The notes beneath the pieces are model-generated. The model saw only the letters and a program-made list of their open reading frames with translations, had not been told where the DNA came from and did no database searches. A stretch of 64,000 nt of DNA from Paenibacillus sp. 32352 (GTDB taxonomy: Bacteria > Bacillota > Bacilli > Paenibacillales > NBRC-103111). Below, in pieces: positions 24,514-32,712 of this stretch. Location of the stretch: assembly GCF_002042965.1 (NCBI RefSeq), contig NZ_MZNT01000015.1:124001-188000 (forward strand), in the 5' to 3' direction. Numbering within the stretch: position 1 is the stretch's first letter; the number at the start of each line of letters is the position of its first letter. Position numbers and translations under genes: made by a program.

Positions 24514-25272
24514 ATGGAAAACAATCCTGTTAGTAAATACGCTGGCAAGAAAGTAGTGATCACGGGAGGTAGCAGCGGACTTGGCCTCGTGACGGCGAAG
24601 CTGCTAGTGGATGAAGGAGCACGCGTTCTGATCACCGGACGTACCCAGGCTAAGCTTGACTCGGCTCGTGAGGAACTCGGCAGCAACGCGGTCTCATTGC
24701 TGAGCGACATCGCATCGTTGACGGATATCGATAAGCTGGCCGACAGGGTCAAGGCCGAGTTCGGCACGATCGATGCCCTGTTCGTTAACGCCGGCATCAC
24801 GCGCTACGTCCCTTTCGAGTCAATGTCCGAAGATGTGTACGACGAGTTACATACAATCAACGCTAAAGGTCCGTACTTCACCGTACAGAAACTTGCCCCA
24901 TTGCTTAACGAAGGAAGTGGCGTGGTGCTCACCACCTCTATAACGAACGTATTGGGGATCCCGATGATCAGTGCGTACGCGGCCAGTAAAGCGGCGCTGC
25001 GCTCCATGACTCGTAGTCTGGCCCGTGAGCTGTTACCGCGGAAGATTCGCGTCAACGCAGTCAGCCCCGGCCCCATCGACACAGGGATCCTGGAGCGGTC
25101 AATGCCGAAGGAAATTGCAGAACAGACGAAGGCGCAGATGAAACGGCAGATCCCAATGCTGCGTTTCGGCGATCCAGCCGAGGTCGCCAAAGCCGTAGTA
25201 TTCCTAGCATTTGAGGCCACCTATACCACCGGAGCTGAGTTCCCTGTTGACGGAGGCGGCTCCCAGATCTGA
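24514..25272 (+). CDS. Short-chain dehydrogenase/reductase
   Basis: This 252-residue SDR-fold oxidoreductase has the cofactor motif VVITGGSSGLGLVTAKL (TGxxxGxG), the NAG motif FVNAGIT, the catalytic Ser in TTSIT, Tyr and Lys in SAYAASKAAL, and the C-terminal GPIDTG and PVDGGGSQI. The Arg after the second beta strand (TGRTQ) suggests NADP(H). Substrate unknown. Of two close ATG codons, 24514 is preferred because the GGAGG then lies 9 nt away. Probably repressed by the divergent TetR. Confidence 0.9.
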   Translation: MENNPVSKYAGKKVVITGGSSGLGLVTAKLLVDEGARVLITGRTQAKLDSAREELGSNAVSLLSDIASLTDIDKLADRVKAEFGTIDALFVNAGITRYVPFESMSEDVYDELHTINAKGPYFTVQKLAPLLNEGSGVVLTTSITNVLGIPMISAYAASKAALRSMTRSLARELLPRKIRVNAVSPGPIDTGILERSMPKEIAEQTKAQMKRQIPMLRFGDPAEVAKAVVFLAFEATYTTGAEFPVDGGGSQI

Positions 25273-25278
25273 GCACTC

Positions 25279-25350
25279 TCAGTTCGCAACTGACTCAGGG
25301 CTTCTTCTCATGACTATTAAAGCGTAGGCAGGAATGTCATGAATTTTCAT
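25279..25350 (-). CDS. Possible 23-residue ORF with a strong ribosome site
   Basis: MKIHDIPAYALIVMRRSPES followed by VAN is preceded by GGGAGGAAAGTTAC. It may be a relic start of a lost gene. Apart from it, the 209-bp gap between the SDR and MDR genes holds nothing evident. Confidence 0.2.
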   Translation of the reverse strand: MKIHDIPAYALIVMRRSPESVAN

Positions 25351-25481
25351 GTAACTTTCCTCCCAAGTCATCTTACCTTCAAGTGAACTTAATCGTTTAG
25401 GATTTCGTGCTTTTCCTTGGATGACCGTATGAATTCACAGAGAACACTATTCCATCAGAGCAAACTGGAGGGAACATCGAA

Positions 25482-26480
25482 TTGGAGAATTTAGATACGT
25501 CTTTCAAAAATGTGAAGAATCAGGCATCCAATCCTGCTACCATGCGAACAATTCGGTTCCACGACTACGGTGAACCAACCGACGTCTTGCGCCTGGAGGA
25601 GGTGGAGATCCCAGAACCTGGGCCGGGACGCATTCGCGTGAGTGTACGCGCTTGTGGGTTAAATCCGGTTGACTGGGTAATGTGCCGAGGACACTTTGCC
25701 GGTCAACTGCCCTTGCCTCGCGGGATTGGGCTGGATGTGTCAGGTATTGTAGACGCAGTTGGAGAGGGCGTTACCGATGTCGCCATAGGTGATGCGGTTC
25801 TGGGTGCCGCCGATTTCATGGGTGGATCAAGCGCCGGTGCATCCGACAGAGCGATCATGTACTACTGGTTCCGCATCCCGATCGGACTCGACTTTGTGCA
25901 GGCTGCAGCACTGCCAATGGCGGTCGAAACCGCCTACCGAGGCATTGATACTCTCGGGGTGAGGCCGGGCCAGACCGTACTCGTGCACGGAGCCGGCACC
26001 ACGGTAGGCTTTGCCGCCGTTCAGATTGCGCTTATGCGCGGTGCTCGTGTGGTCGCAACCGCCGGTACCACCTTCGCCGACAAACTCCGCGCAATGGGAG
26101 CGATGGTGACCTCGTACGGTGATGGAATGGTCGAGCGAGTGACCGAACTGGCGAAGCAGCCGGTAGACCTCGCCCTGGATGCCGCACCAATCAGCGGCGC
26201 AATGATAGATTTAATCCATATCGTCAATGGGCATCCCGAGCGCGTCCTAACCGTCAGCGATTTCGCCGCAGCCGCTGAATTTGGCGTTCGCGCCAGCTAC
26301 GGAGAAGTACATACCCTACGTTATGATGTTGTCGGCGACTTTGCCCAGTACGCAGCAGACGGCAAGTTCACTATTCCGGTCGCCAGGACCTTCGCACTCG
26401 ATGCATGGCGTTCAGCCGTCGAAATCAGTCAGAGCGGGCGTGCCCACGGCAAACTGATCCTCCTGCCCGCCTCCGACTGA
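25482..26480 (+). CDS. Zinc-free medium-chain dehydrogenase (quinone oxidoreductase type)
   Basis: This 332-residue protein has a GroES-like N-terminal domain (IRFHDYGEPTDVLRLEEVEI, then GLNPVDWVMCRG) and a Rossmann domain with VLVHGAGTTVGFAAVQIA near 165. The Cys and His zinc ligands of alcohol dehydrogenases are absent, so it belongs to the zeta-crystallin/quinone reductase branch and probably uses NADPH. The start is TTG at 25482, with GGAGGG about 9 nt upstream; ATG at 25542 has no site. GC content is high compared with surrounding genes. Confidence 0.88.
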   Translation: MENLDTSFKNVKNQASNPATMRTIRFHDYGEPTDVLRLEEVEIPEPGPGRIRVSVRACGLNPVDWVMCRGHFAGQLPLPRGIGLDVSGIVDAVGEGVTDVAIGDAVLGAADFMGGSSAGASDRAIMYYWFRIPIGLDFVQAAALPMAVETAYRGIDTLGVRPGQTVLVHGAGTTVGFAAVQIALMRGARVVATAGTTFADKLRAMGAMVTSYGDGMVERVTELAKQPVDLALDAAPISGAMIDLIHIVNGHPERVLTVSDFAAAAEFGVRASYGEVHTLRYDVVGDFAQYAADGKFTIPVARTFALDAWRSAVEISQSGRAHGKLILLPASD

Positions 26481-26526
26481 TGTGCGCATATGACCGATGA
26501 ATAGGCTGAATGAAGGAGGATGTACA

Positions 26527-27396
26527 TTGAATATAAAACAACGAGAACATATCGCACTGATTACAGGCGCAAGTAGTGGGATCGGGTTGGCATTAACCCG
26601 GAAATTGCTGTCGGAGAACTGGCAGGTGGTTGCTTTAAACCGGTCGAATTTTCCAGCGGACGATACATTCATTCAAAATCATCTGAAGAACGGATGGCTC
26701 CGAGCCTATAAAGTGAAGGATCTCACCGATTACGGCAGCTTGAGACACTCTTTGGAAGAAATCAAAAGCAAGGAGCAGCGGATCGATATTTTGTTCAACA
26801 ACGCTGGAGGAGGCTTGAGTGAGCTGCGCTATTCGAAACAAGGGCGCGAAATGCATTATGAATTGTTGGCGGTCGTTCCTTATATTATTCTGATGGAATT
26901 AAAGGAGCTGTTGACAAACGGCAGCTTAAAAACGGTGATTAACACTTCATCACAGGCGCTTAGATTTACTAAGGAGTTTTCGATCGAAAACTTAGAGCAT
27001 CCCAAAACCTTCCGCAAAATGTTTGGCCCTTATGCAACTTCAAAGCTGGCTCTTTCGTTGTGGACTCAAGCCGTCGCACCGCAACTTGCCAAGGAAGGCA
27101 TCAAGATCCGCAGCGTGGACCCGGGAATTAACAACACGCTTAGAAAAGGAAAGGACTCCGGACTGGCCGTATGGTTTGAACTGTTTATGAAGTTTTTTTC
27201 CTCTCCGCCCACCCTTGGCGCCAACCTATTATTTGAGGGAGCCCTCGGCAAACACTGCAATGAGACCGGCGTGTTTCTGTTGAAAGATCGGGTTGCGGAC
27301 TTGAAATTCACAGAGCACGCGCAGCGTGTGCTGGATAAAATCACTGATATATATACCCAAGAATTTCTCGGCGGGAGTGTTCAAGTTAATGGCTGA
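26527..27396 (+). CDS. Short-chain dehydrogenase/reductase
   Basis: This 289-residue SDR has ALITGASSGIGLALTRKL, LFNNAGGG, the catalytic Ser in VINTSSQAL and GPYATSKLAL for Tyr and Lys. The segment between (KTFRKMFGPYATS) and the long C-terminus resemble the retinol dehydrogenase-like branch. The start is TTG at 26527, chosen for the AAGGAGGATG site 6 nt upstream. It is third in the oxidoreductase cluster and is followed by a strong hairpin. Confidence 0.88.
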   Translation: MNIKQREHIALITGASSGIGLALTRKLLSENWQVVALNRSNFPADDTFIQNHLKNGWLRAYKVKDLTDYGSLRHSLEEIKSKEQRIDILFNNAGGGLSELRYSKQGREMHYELLAVVPYIILMELKELLTNGSLKTVINTSSQALRFTKEFSIENLEHPKTFRKMFGPYATSKLALSLWTQAVAPQLAKEGIKIRSVDPGINNTLRKGKDSGLAVWFELFMKFFSSPPTLGANLLFEGALGKHCNETGVFLLKDRVADLKFTEHAQRVLDKITDIYTQEFLGGSVQVNG

Positions 27397-27467
27397 GTTC
27401 AAGTGATTAAGACCTACTAAAGTGAAATTAAAGCAAATCTCAAGCTTGTTCAATTAATTGCATAAAA

Positions 27468-27510
27468 AACGAAGATCTCAGGCAGCTTAATCGCGTTTGA
27501 GATCTTCGTT
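27468..27510. terminator. Bidirectional terminator
   Basis: A near-perfect 13-bp stem, AACGAAGATCTCA (27468-27480) with TGAGATCTTCGTT (27498-27510), is flanked by A-rich and T-rich sides. It separates the SDR gene from the convergent recombinase gene. Confidence 0.75.
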
Positions 27511-27549
27511 ATATTTGGGCAGGTACATGCGGCTAGAATTGGTTATTTT

Positions 27550-29280
27550 CTAGTGAGCGACACACAGCACTCCACATGTGTTGTTCTCGGAATAGGAAGG
27601 CACTCTCCCCCTTTCACTTCGCAAGGACTTTTTTTGCTTATGCATCTTGCTTTGGATGCTGTTATGAAAGCCGGTCTTATAGACGAAGGTCAGTCTGTAC
27701 GGCTCGGGACTTTCCTGATTGGTATTCTCCCCAATAATCACTTTATCAACGATGCTTTCGAATACGTTCCGATCGAATGTGGTTAGAACCTCATTTGTTT
27801 GAAGCACTTTGCGGAAATGTTCAAGCCGCTTTCCCAAATCAATCTCATCTTGTGCGGATTGCTCCAGTTGTTCCTTTTCTTCGAGCAATTTAGTAAGCGA
27901 AGTATCGAGCTCCGCATATTTCTGTTCGTAAGTAGCCCTGTCTATTTTCTCATCCAGGCACAAATCAATCAGCCTGCAACGTTTTTGCTCCATGGCCTGA
28001 ATCTCGCTGTTAATTTTGTTCAGTCGCTTTTGATTATTCTGGTCGCTAAACACCGATTCCATTCTTTTCATAAGCTCGTCCAGCACGTCCGAATTATTGC
28101 GGCACACCAATTTATACGATTCGACAAAAGCACCCTCAATCAGCTTTTCCTCCAAGGCTTTACTGTGAGGGCAGTATTTCTTCCCCTTTTTCGTGGCTGT
28201 CACGCACTGCCAAATCACCTTCTCGTGCGGGGTTCCGCTGTGCCAGTTCCGCCGCGAGAGATTGCTTCCGCAGAAAGCACATTCCAACTTGCTGCTGAAA
28301 GCAAATTTTCTGCTGTACTTGTCCCGCTTGCCTTTTGCGCCGCGGCGACGATTCTTGCCTCTTCGATGCAATATGTCCTGCGCCTTCTCAAATACTTCCT
28401 CGCTGACAATCGGCTCATGATGATTTTTGACATAAAACTGATCTTCCTCGCCGTAATTATCCAACCTTCTCTTGGAAATGGGATCGACGGTAAATGTCTT
28501 TCCTTGCAGCAAATCGCCTTTGTACTTCTCATTCTTTATGATACCAAGAACGGTTGTGTCCTGCCATTCGCCCCTACCGTACTTGGTCTTATGTCCCGCC
28601 TCAGTCAGTTCCTTGGCAATAACGTAAGCGCCGATCCCCGATGTATATCGTTCAAAAATATAGCGGACGATTTCGGCTTCTTCTTGATTAACGGTGATCT
28701 GTTTCGTATTCACATCGTAATCATAGCCCAAACAACTTTGAAATCCCACCAGTTCACCGCGCTTCATTTTCATCTTCAATCCTTTTTTTACGTTGGCGGA
28801 GATGTTCTCCACTTCCTGCTGCGCTACGGAGCTTAAGATGACAAGCAACAATTCGCCGTCCATGGTCAGCGTATTGATATTCTCGTCTTCAAAAAATACG
28901 GCGATGTTTTTTTCTTTCAACATTCGGACGTATTTCAACGTATCCAGCGTGTTTCTTGCAAACCTGGAGATAGACTTCGTGATGATCATATCAATTTTCC
29001 CGTCCATGCAATCGTTAATCATTCGTTGAAAATCCTCGCGCTTCGTTACCTGTGTCCCGGTTATGGCTTCGTCCGCATAAATATCGACAAGCACCCAGTC
29101 GCTGCGTTTGCTTACGAGATCTGTATAATAGGCGACTTGCGATTTGTAACTGTTCAATTGCTCCTCGGTGTCGGTACTTACGCGGGCATAAGGAGCAACG
29201 CGAAGAATATCCGATAGCTTTCCAGCATTGCGATCGGATATTTTCCTACTTGCTTTAATCACTTCCACTTCAAGAGCCAT
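27550..29280 (-). CDS. Large serine recombinase
   Basis: This 576-residue site-specific recombinase has an N-terminal resolvase domain (APYARVSTDTEEQLNSYKSQ with the nucleophilic Ser, ITKSISRFARN, IDMIITK), a recombinase domain (GFQSCLGYDYDV, GAYVIAKELTEAG), a zinc ribbon (CAFCGSNLSRRNW, then CPHSKALEEK) and a long coiled coil near 430-500. Such enzymes integrate and excise conjugative elements, phages and SCCmec-like islands. The start at 29280 follows GGAGG by 8 nt. It probably marks one end of a mobile island extending to the right. Confidence 0.92.
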   Translation of the reverse strand: MALEVEVIKASRKISDRNAGKLSDILRVAPYARVSTDTEEQLNSYKSQVAYYTDLVSKRSDWVLVDIYADEAITGTQVTKREDFQRMINDCMDGKIDMIITKSISRFARNTLDTLKYVRMLKEKNIAVFFEDENINTLTMDGELLLVILSSVAQQEVENISANVKKGLKMKMKRGELVGFQSCLGYDYDVNTKQITVNQEEAEIVRYIFERYTSGIGAYVIAKELTEAGHKTKYGRGEWQDTTVLGIIKNEKYKGDLLQGKTFTVDPISKRRLDNYGEEDQFYVKNHHEPIVSEEVFEKAQDILHRRGKNRRRGAKGKRDKYSRKFAFSSKLECAFCGSNLSRRNWHSGTPHEKVIWQCVTATKKGKKYCPHSKALEEKLIEGAFVESYKLVCRNNSDVLDELMKRMESVFSDQNNQKRLNKINSEIQAMEQKRCRLIDLCLDEKIDRATYEQKYAELDTSLTKLLEEKEQLEQSAQDEIDLGKRLEHFRKVLQTNEVLTTFDRNVFESIVDKVIIGENTNQESPEPYRLTFVYKTGFHNSIQSKMHKQKKSLRSERGRVPSYSENNTCGVLCVAH

Positions 29281-29351
29281 GGTGTTGTCCTCCATTCTTA
29301 TTTACTCGCCATCAGTATAATAAGAGGTGGGCGGACCGACAAATGTGCGAA

Positions 29352-29498
29352 TCAAGAAGTAAGGTCCGAAATGATGCCGTAATCCCGCATTGTTTTGTTC
29401 TTTATCAAATGAAATTCGTTTTCGGTAATCAAAGATAATGCCAGCAGCTGCCTTATCATAGCGATTTGCATACTGTACCGGACGAGTTTATGGTTCAT
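29352..29498 (-). CDS. SHOCT-like small protein upstream of the recombinase
   Basis: This 48-residue ORF (MNHKLVRYSMQIAMIRQLLA, then LSLITENEFHLIKNKTMRDY, then GIISDLTS) starts at ATG 29498 with GGGAGG 5 nt upstream. It has the LITxxE..xI pattern of SHOCT-like small proteins that commonly precede large serine recombinases in mobile elements. It is probably co-transcribed with the recombinase. Confidence 0.7.
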   Translation of the reverse strand: MNHKLVRYSMQIAMIRQLLALSLITENEFHLIKNKTMRDYGIISDLTS

Positions 29499-29520
29499 AG
29501 CTACCTCCCAATCACTTTTA

Positions 29521-29574
29521 AAAACAGAAAAGCAGAGATGCGCAACAAAACAAAACCTTATACGCGCATCTCTG
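29521..29574 (-). terminator. Terminator-like hairpin upstream of the SHOCT gene
   Basis: An 11-bp perfect stem CAGAGATGCGC (29533-29543) and GCGCATCTCTG (29564-29574) is followed on the minus strand by CTTTTCTGTTTTT. Confidence 0.65.
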
Positions 29575-30166
29575 TCTCCGCCTCTGTTTTGGTTGCTTCT
29601 CTTACATTAACCTTATCCGGCGGACAGTGGTTAGCCGTCCTCATAGGCTTCAAACCTCTTCCAGGATCGCTGCAAGCCGCCCCCATTGCGCTGAGCTGTG
29701 GCTGGACGGAAGTATCATTATCCCTCCGCATGGGTCTTCGCCATAAATGGCACCACTATTTATTTATTGCATGGGCAAAATCGCTCGCAGTTTACCGCTT
29801 CTGATTTCAAGGCATGCAGAAATAAGAATCGGCAGACTGGTCGTGGCGCGCCTGCAAATTGGCTATCCTTCCAGGCCATGCGGGGAACGTACCGGATAAG
29901 ATTGTATCCAGTTTTCAAGGAGCATTGAGGGGTTGAATAATGTCCCTCTAATATTCATTTCATTTTTAGGGTAAAATCGGAACTGCTTGCCCAAAAACTA
30001 CCCTCCGAGGCTTTCTTTTTTCGATACAATCAAATGCCTAATTAAATGTAATGAATTGAAGCTTTTGTTGATCGATTTGCGAAATATTATCACCGGCTCC
30101 TTATAACTCGTTCCAAATAAAGATTGACTTGAACGGGAATTTCAACTAATATAAATTACATGTTCA
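29575..30166. other. 592-bp stretch without a recognisable gene
   Basis: No ORF with a ribosome site or family pattern is seen. Near 29908-29927 the minus strand carries CTCCTTGAAAACTGGATACA, which resembles the conserved sequence preceding 23S rRNA genes in Paenibacillaceae, but no rRNA follows, so it may be a relic or chance. The right part is AT-rich and probably holds the promoter for the fluoride riboswitch transcript. Confidence 0.4.
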
Positions 30167-30219
30167 TAAGGCGATGGAGTTCGCCATAAACCGCCGGTAA
30201 CGGCTAATAACTCCTACTA
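30167..30219 (+). ncRNA. Fluoride riboswitch (crcB motif)
   Basis: The sequence matches the crcB aptamer consensus: AGGCGATGGAGTTCGCC, then ATAAACCGCC, a short loop, then GGCTAATAACTCCTAC. Fluoride binding stabilises the pseudoknotted aptamer. The final ACTCCTAC also forms the 5' arm of a terminator, so fluoride would prevent termination and turn on the two Fluc genes downstream. Confidence 0.93.
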
Positions 30220-30253
30220 GAATTCTTATTCTGGTAGGAGTTTGTCTTTTTAT
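30211..30253 (+). terminator. Expression-platform terminator of the fluoride riboswitch
   Basis: A 14-bp stem, ACTCCTACTAGAAT (30211-30224) with ATTCTGGTAGGAGT (30229-30242), is followed by TTGTCTTTTT. It overlaps the aptamer 3' end. Confidence 0.9.
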
Positions 30254-30280
30254 ATGAATAGTTGGAAAGGCGGGGTTGAT

Positions 30281-30685
30281 TTGATTTATGTGTATCTCGG
30301 TGTCGGCGGAACGCTCGGCGCTATTAGCCGCTATTCACTTGGCATATGGATAGGAGAACGTTTTGGACAAGCATTTCCGGTTCACACGCTAACGATTAAT
30401 TTATTGGGTTGTTTCTTACTTTCTCTCTTCTATACGCTGACCACGACAAGATATTTGGTACATCCGCACTTCCGCTCTTCTTTCGGAACAGGATTTGTTG
30501 GGTCGTTCACTACGTTTTCAACCTTTAGTTATGAAAATGTAACATTGCTTCAATCAGCACATTATGGATTAGCATTGCTCTACATTGCAGCAAGCCTGCT
30601 CGGCGGTTACCTGTTCACAAGCTTAGGTATACGCCTGGGTAACTATGGAAAGGCAGAATCCAGCAGGAAAGTGAGTAAACGTTAA
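30281..30685 (+). CDS. crcB: Fluoride ion channel/exporter Fluc (CrcB), first subunit
   Basis: This 134-residue membrane protein with four hydrophobic segments lowers cytoplasmic fluoride. Family motifs are GGTLGAISRYSLG, TLTINLLGCFLL and GFVGSFTTFSTFSYE. The start was placed at TTG 30281, behind AAAGGCGGGG, since upstream in-frame ATGs lie in the riboswitch terminator tail without a site. The stop overlaps the next crcB start (TAATG), so the two subunits are translationally coupled and may form a heterodimeric channel, as known for paired Fluc genes. Confidence 0.92.
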   Translation: MIYVYLGVGGTLGAISRYSLGIWIGERFGQAFPVHTLTINLLGCFLLSLFYTLTTTRYLVHPHFRSSFGTGFVGSFTTFSTFSYENVTLLQSAHYGLALLYIAASLLGGYLFTSLGIRLGNYGKAESSRKVSKR

Positions 30686-31044
30686 TGGATATTTTATGGA
30701 TAGGCATTGGTGGGTTTATTGGGGCGATTAGCCGATTTGTTGTCGTAAATGCGTTTAGTCGACGATCAATATCATCGATTCCTTTCGAAACGTTGACTGT
30801 AAACCTGGCAGGCTCCTTTTTACTCGGCATTTTGTATGGGCTGACTTTGAATTTACATCTTACCGCCCTTATAGGAACGGGCTTCTTAGGAGCCTTTACA
30901 ACTTTTTCTACATTCCAGTACGAAATTGTACAGATCCGCCGACTATATAAATGGCGCTCTATTGTCTCTTATGTGTCTATCAGTGTGATTTCTGGAATTG
31001 CTTTCTGCGCATTAGGTTATGTATTCGGGCATTTGTGGACCTAG
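30685..31044 (+). CDS. crcB: Fluoride ion channel/exporter Fluc (CrcB), second subunit
   Basis: This 119-residue four-segment membrane protein has GIGGFIGAISRFVVVN, ETLTVNLAGSFLLG and GFLGAFTTFSTFQYE. It is the partner of the preceding gene under the same fluoride riboswitch. Confidence 0.92.
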   Translation: MDILWIGIGGFIGAISRFVVVNAFSRRSISSIPFETLTVNLAGSFLLGILYGLTLNLHLTALIGTGFLGAFTTFSTFQYEIVQIRRLYKWRSIVSYVSISVISGIAFCALGYVFGHLWT

Positions 31045-31068
31045 ACGATCATCAGGAGGATTGCCGCT

Positions 31069-31437
31069 ATGAATTATGCTGTGTTTCAATTCATTAACGA
31101 TTTGTCAGGACATCTTGTTTGGCTCGATACGATTATGGTTCTTGTAAGCAAATACGGTTTGGAGTTATTTGCTATATGGCTCGGATTCGTGTGGATACTT
31201 GGCGATGATCGAAGGAGACATATTGATGTGCAGTCGGGGTTCTCCGGGATACTGGCTTTGTTTCTGAATTATGTGATCGTTTGTAAGCCATTCGGTTCAT
31301 TTACTGTTCCCTCACGCAGCGGATGCTTCCTTTCCAAGTGATCATACATCGGGGGCATTCGCACTTGCATTAACGGTACTTATTCGTAAACGCTGGTCCG
31401 GATGGTGGGGCTACATTATGTTGGCTTTAGCCAATAG
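31069..31437 (+). pseudogene. Broken undecaprenyl-diphosphatase-like PAP2 gene
   Basis: The first frame gives FINDLSGHLVWLDTIMVLVS and GLELFAIWLGFVWILGDD, typical of BcrC-like PAP2 proteins, and stops at 31341. The rest of the domain continues in another frame from about 31290 (LFPHAADASFPSDHTSGAFA, then LIRKRWSGWWGYIM), including the conserved PSDH motif. A frameshift near 31280-31300 has inactivated it. It follows the crcB pair by 24 bp and may once have been co-transcribed. Confidence 0.75.
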
Positions 31438-31449
31438 ATGCCGCGCTTG

Positions 31450-31518
31450 AGAAGGATTTCGACATTATAATTTATGGACATCCGAATGCCGGAATTGGAC
31501 GGCATTCAAGCCACATAA
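31450..31518 (+). pseudogene. Response regulator receiver relic
   Basis: Two frames give DFDIII and then MDIRMPELDGIQAT before a stop, the centre of a receiver domain around the phosphorylated Asp. Only about 23 codons survive. Confidence 0.55.
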
Positions 31519-31625
31519 TACATTTTACTGAATTGTGCGAACCGAAAGTAACCTTGTATTATCTCCATCACAGCGTTCAGTAATTACCACGACAGATTTT
31601 AAGAGGCAGGAATAAGTGAAATGAT

Positions 31626-31752
31626 CTCAGCGTTCATGAATGCCTGTCCGTTGTACGATCCATTCATGACTGGTATCCACCATCTTTTCCAAATCATCAT
31701 TTGTCAGTTTTCGTTGGGGTACATACGTTCCAATGGCTGTAATACGCGAATG
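31626..31752 (-). pseudogene. fabH N-terminal relic (3-oxoacyl-ACP synthase III)
   Basis: The minus strand reads SRITAIGTYVPQRKLTNDDL, then EKMVDTSHEWIVQRTGIHER, then a stop. This is the N-terminal signature of FabH. The remaining 280 or so residues, including the catalytic Cys, are missing. Confidence 0.7.
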
Positions 31753-31791
31753 AAACACCAATATTCCCACCGTTCATCCTTATTGAAATTG

Positions 31792-32427
31792 CTACGAAAT
31801 CGGAAATTTTTGTCGATATTCAAGAAGTTCTTTTTGAAAACGGTGGAAAGGAATGGATAACATTTTTATATTCCGTTTTATTTTGGTTTTCCTTTTCCGA
31901 TTATGCTGACACTCGTGGAGTTGATCAATCTGTTTATCGATTTTTTCCCGTAGGGTTAGGATAAACCCGATCGCAATGTGAGATTTAGCCAGTTCATGAA
32001 GATCAGTAGCAAGAGCCTCACTCAAATTGCGAAGATCCGGAAGGTATAACGACTTTGTCACATAAAAGACCTCTGGCGTAAAGTCCTCACGGTAATCTTG
32101 TCCCGGGACTTGCTCCCAAAAGTCATTCCATTCTCGTAGTAGACCAGTTTCATACAAAAAGAACTTTAAAAACCCGCATAACCATGCCGTACAACTTGTA
32201 TTTCGTTTTTGGCATCCAATACCTTTGACAAGATGTCGACACCCTTGACAACAGGAACCTCCATTGGCGATACAAACGTTACAAATGGAATTGGACCCAA
32301 TCTCATGTAACGCATGAATCCCCATTGTTATGACGGTTTGTCTGCTTACCTGCATGAAAGGTGTAATCAATTCATGAGAGGATGACGAATCTTGATGTGA
32401 TGAGTCATTACTCGTTGAGTCCGGCAT
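31792..32427 (-). CDS. Conserved Cys-rich protein of unknown function
   Basis: This 211-residue soluble protein has a dense Cys cluster near residues 48-86 (SICNVCIANGGSCCQGCRHL, then GIGCQKRNTSC, then WLCGFLKFFL), suggesting a metal or Fe-S site. A helical C-terminal half follows (NLSEALATDLHELAKSHIAI) with a basic tail. It is transcribed away from the IS110 element. Its promoter contains a sequence shared with the sulP promoter at 34881, so it probably belongs to the same ArsR-type regulon. I cannot name a function. Confidence 0.65.
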   Translation of the reverse strand: MPDSTSNDSSHQDSSSSHELITPFMQVSRQTVITMGIHALHEIGSNSICNVCIANGGSCCQGCRHLVKGIGCQKRNTSCTAWLCGFLKFFLYETGLLREWNDFWEQVPGQDYREDFTPEVFYVTKSLYLPDLRNLSEALATDLHELAKSHIAIGFILTLREKIDKQIDQLHECQHNRKRKTKIKRNIKMLSIPFHRFQKELLEYRQKFPIS

Positions 32428-32454
32428 TCGTACCCACTCCTTATGTTCTTTTAA

Positions 32455-32474
32455 TCAAATAATCAGATATTTGA
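32455..32474 (-). promoter_or_regulatory. Candidate ArsR-type operator upstream of the Cys-rich gene
   Basis: A perfect inverted repeat TCAAATA-N6-TATTTGA. Its left part (TCAAATAATCAGATAT) differs by one base from a segment in the sulP promoter at 34888-34903. Confidence 0.5.
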
Positions 32475-32712
32475 ATATAATGGGTATTATATAGGAGTTG
32501 CAACCAAATCACAATCCATACTCCAGAGCCTTCTTTCCAGAATGTTTTTGGTTGAAGTTGTGTTATGATATTCATATATTCAAAAGTATAGTGATTAAGG
32601 AGCTATTCCTGTAATGAATTAATTTGCGGTTTGAAAAGAAAAAGCGCCTCCTGTATGCTGGGTCTCGAATGTTGCGCACATTCACTGCCCTAATAAGAGG
32701 AGGACGCTCTAG

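Noticed and set aside
27799..28836. A 345-codon open frame antisense to the serine recombinase
   Set aside because: Complement of an intact, clearly recognised recombinase; no ribosome site or family motif.
27550..29280. Prophage integrase
   Set aside because: No capsid, portal, terminase or lysis genes occur in the window; conjugation genes to the right make an integrative conjugative element more likely.
29900..29930. rRNA operon spacer
   Set aside because: A short sequence resembles the stretch before 23S rRNA, but no 16S, 23S, 5S or tRNA sequence is nearby.
31621..31860. A 79-codon plus-strand open frame
   Set aside because: It is antisense to the FabH relic and to the end of the Cys-rich gene and has no start site.
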